Source of the DNA: Thermoplasmatota archaeon
GTDB taxonomy: Archaea; Thermoplasmatota; JAKEGO01
Direction: 5' to 3'
DNA: 64,000 nt
Assembly: GCA_028279595.1 (NCBI GenBank)
Contig: JANQNK010000006.1
Coordinates: forward strand, 1 to 64,000
The stretch's first letter is position 1. Each line of letters opens with the position of its first letter. Made by a program: the position numbers and the translations under genes. The notes below the pieces were generated by a model. The model ran no database searches, was not told the DNA's origin, and saw only the letters and a program-made list of their open reading frames with translations. Positions 62,175 through 64,000 of the stretch are shown here, one piece after another.

Positions 62175-62813
62175 TCAGCGCCGCCGCTTCCGAATCACTT
62201 TCCTCGCATATCTTATTCCGGACTGGGTCGCGTCCAGGCTGGAGACGACGGCGTTCCTCGCCTTCCTCTCCCCCTCCTCGGCCCTGTCCAGGGTCCTCAT
62301 GAGGTGTCTGCCACCCCAGGTCACGGTCTCACCTGGATACGAACGGTCCACATGCGTCCTGTCGAGGAGATACCATCCAACCATCATCGACGGTCCACTC
62401 ACAAGCGAGAACAGGATGATGGCGAAGCTCCCGATCAGCGACGAGAGGAAGAGGCCGATGAGGACCAGCGACATGAGCCGGACCGCTAGGAAGGCTCCAG
62501 TGAGAAGAACGACCCCCGAGACGAGCAGTCCTGCGATCAGACCAAGGGGTTTGCCGATCATCACGTGACGCCGGCTCAGTCCGTGCTCCCGAAGGACCCT
62601 CAGGTCGTGAAGCCATCGTGCCAGTTTGTATCCCTTCAACCTGGCCGAGATGATAATCCATACGGAAATGACCAGCGATATCGAAGGTATCACCCTCTGT
62701 GGCCCCTCCGTGTCCTCGAGGATCCTGAGGTCCTCTGTGATGCTGATGAACATCATAATGAGGCCTGCCATGACGAGCAGGGCGCCGCGGGCCTTCGGGG
62801 AACCCATCGACAT
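62175..62813 (-). CDS. small multi-pass membrane protein of unknown function
   Basis: 212 residues with about four to five hydrophobic helices (ARGALLVMAGLIMMF, VIPSISLVISVWIII, PLGLIAGLLVSGVVLLTGAFL, SLVLIGLFLSSLIGSFAIILF) and a basic cytosolic C-terminus ending IRKRRR. No family recognised. CTAATACC about 25 bases upstream of ATG 62813 fits a leaderless start. It is convergent with the winged-helix gene and divergent from the next gene. Confidence 0.7.
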   Translation of the reverse strand: MSMGSPKARGALLVMAGLIMMFISITEDLRILEDTEGPQRVIPSISLVISVWIIISARLKGYKLARWLHDLRVLREHGLSRRHVMIGKPLGLIAGLLVSGVVLLTGAFLAVRLMSLVLIGLFLSSLIGSFAIILFSLVSGPSMMVGWYLLDRTHVDRSYPGETVTWGGRHLMRTLDRAEEGERKARNAVVSSLDATQSGIRYARKVIRKRRR

Positions 62814-62873
62814 CCGAATCGATTCACGGTATTAGACGATACCCTTTTCTACCGGTAAGGGAACTTGGCGAGG

Positions 62874-64000
62874 ATGCCAAAACCCTTCCTGGGAAAACTA
62901 GACCTCAAGTGGTGTCTAACGTGCAACGTCCCACTCCTCCATGACGAATGCTCGACGTGCGGCGGTCAGGTGAAGGAAGTCACCTACAGTCCCCCAGGCG
63001 ACATAAGGCCAGCGTTCGAGCAGGACATGGTCATCATCCATCGGGCGATCGGTGAGTTCGATCCCGAGGTCGACATGCTCAAGGGCGTCGTTCTGCTCAA
63101 TGCGATCTCATCGAAGTACGAGCTCGAGGAGGTCATCTCCGGAGGCCAGGTACTGGGATTCCTCCGGGAGAGGCGCTCCTTCGCCCCAAGGGCCGACTTC
63201 GCCGCCGCGATCCGTCCGAGGACGAAGGTGGTCGTAGCTGATCCCGGCGCCCGTCCCTCGCTCATGAAGAGCTCCAATCTTATGACACCGGGCGTTCTGT
63301 CGATGTCAGAGGGCATCGAGGTGGGCGACGAGGTGGTCGTCAAAGTCGACGGCGAGACGATCGCGACCGGCAAGGCGAGGATATCTTCGAGCGATATCGG
63401 GACAGTCAAGAAGGGCGTGGCCGTCAAGGTCCGCCACCGGATAGAAGGTCACACGTTCCCGGACGTCGAAAGCACCCTGGACGATGCCGTAGCTGCGAAC
63501 GCCGAGGCCCTTGCGAGGATCGAACGGAAGGCGGTCAAGGGCGTCCAGCGAGCATGGGAGTCCACGGAGAAGGCGAAGATGGTATCGTTCTCCGGCGGCA
63601 AGGACAGCCTCGCGACGCTCCTGCTCGTCCTGGAGGCTGGCTACAGGCCCACGATGTTCTTCGTCGACACGGGCGTGGAACTGCCAGGCACTCTGGATTA
63701 CATCGCGAACACGGCTGCCAGCCATGGCCTCGATCTGATGGTCGCCGACGCCGGCGACGCCTTCCTCGAGGGTCTCGAGCACTTCGGCCCTCCCGCCAAG
63801 GACTACAGATGGTGTTGCAAGACGAACAAGCTCGGACCGACAGCGAGGGCGATCGGGGAGCGGTTCCCCGATGGCGTACTGGCATTCATCGGCCAGAGGA
63901 TGTACGAATCCCAGGCCCGTGCCAGACAGGGTTCCAGCTGGAACAATCCGTGGGTGCCCGGTCAGGCTGCCTTCTCTCCCATCCAGACGTGGACCGCTCT
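62874..64000 (+). CDS. zinc-ribbon/PUA/PAPS-reductase-like PP-loop protein (3' end cut by window)
   Basis: Open from ATG 62874 to the window end. The N-terminal zinc ribbon (WCLTCNVPLLHDECSTCGG) is followed by a helical region and a PUA domain around residues ~115-180 (TKVVVADPGARPSLMKSS, VLSMSEGIEVGDEVVVKV). A PAPS-reductase/ATP-PPase domain then starts at MVSFSGGKDSLATLLL (PP-loop SGGKDS), with FFVDTGVELP and a Cys pair WCCKTNKLGP. The domain order matches a known archaeal protein family annotated as PAPS reductase. The RNA-binding PUA domain suggests tRNA thiolation or modification rather than sulfate reduction (inference). GGCGAGG abuts the ATG. Confidence 0.88.
   Translation, partial: MPKPFLGKLDLKWCLTCNVPLLHDECSTCGGQVKEVTYSPPGDIRPAFEQDMVIIHRAIGEFDPEVDMLKGVVLLNAISSKYELEEVISGGQVLGFLRERRSFAPRADFAAAIRPRTKVVVADPGARPSLMKSSNLMTPGVLSMSEGIEVGDEVVVKVDGETIATGKARISSSDIGTVKKGVAVKVRHRIEGHTFPDVESTLDDAVAANAEALARIERKAVKGVQRAWESTEKAKMVSFSGGKDSLATLLLVLEAGYRPTMFFVDTGVELPGTLDYIANTAASHGLDLMVADAGDAFLEGLEHFGPPAKDYRWCCKTNKLGPTARAIGERFPDGVLAFIGQRMYESQARARQGSSWNNPWVPGQAAFSPIQTWTA

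Overview
The window is a chromosomal segment of an archaeon, most likely a member of the Thermoplasmatota (inference). The archaeal assignment is firm. It rests on RadA, RadB, Hjc, PriL, HerA-NurA, archaeal AlaS, type II methionine aminopeptidase, TFS, MBF1, LSm, archaeal HMG-CoA synthase with a DUF35 partner, a type IV pilin, a PGF-CTERM protein, a C/D box sRNA, and TATA boxes about 25 bases upstream of leaderless starts. The phylum is suggested by a DUF835 protein, FtsZ-based division and the overall gene mix. The genes look like those of a GC-rich heterotroph using amino acids or organic acids: an APC permease, HutI, methylmalonyl-CoA mutase, a citrate/citramalate lyase set and two aconitase-type hydratases. 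HypE implies a NiFe hydrogenase elsewhere.

Layout. 0-19 kb is mostly minus strand: asnA with a UUCG-loop terminator; an operon of a DnaA-like AAA+/DUF835 protein and radB; LSm with a radical SAM protein; primase large subunit divergent from an Hjc-like nuclease; and a three-gene operon of a HhH coiled-coil protein, an 1839-residue coiled-coil protein and a ParA-type ATPase. A 440-base pyrimidine-rich, AT-rich tract and tRNA-Lys(UUU) follow. 20-28 kb is metabolic: an aconitase-family heterodimer with an HD protein, citDEF on the opposite strand, then a second aconitase/isopropylmalate-isomerase heterodimer with an isocitrate/isopropylmalate-type dehydrogenase. 28-31 kb has a PGF-CTERM surface protein, a gene-free structured region, ftsZ and a divergent double ribbon-helix-helix protein. 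31-35 kb is the start of the mevalonate pathway behind its own HTH regulator. 35-48 kb holds a MacB/FtsX-type ABC pair, a thiamine-binding protein, hutI, a PUA protein, a Trm5-like enzyme, methylmalonyl-CoA mutase, a presenilin-like protease with a large insertion, an aminotransferase and a pilin. 48-64 kb carries information processing: a KaiC-like ATPase, hypE, nurA-herA, a C/D sRNA, a double-HhH protein, TFS, RadA, MBF1, AlaS, Map, a winged-helix protein with a lysine tail, and a PUA/PAPS-reductase-type protein cut by the window end.

The strongest novel candidates are: (1) a bacterial DnaA-type initiator ATPase domain in an archaeal multidomain protein translationally coupled to radB; (2) the ParA/giant coiled-coil/HhH coiled-coil operon; (3) a presenilin-like GxGD protease interrupted by about 220 extracytoplasmic residues; (4) the aconitase/HD/citrate-lyase cluster, which may be a mesaconate-citramalate route; (5) a 42-base palindromic element present twice, at matching distances upstream of two amino-acid-metabolism genes; and (6) a 330-base hairpin-rich region next to ftsZ. 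All positions and motifs were read directly from the sequence; no homology search was run.
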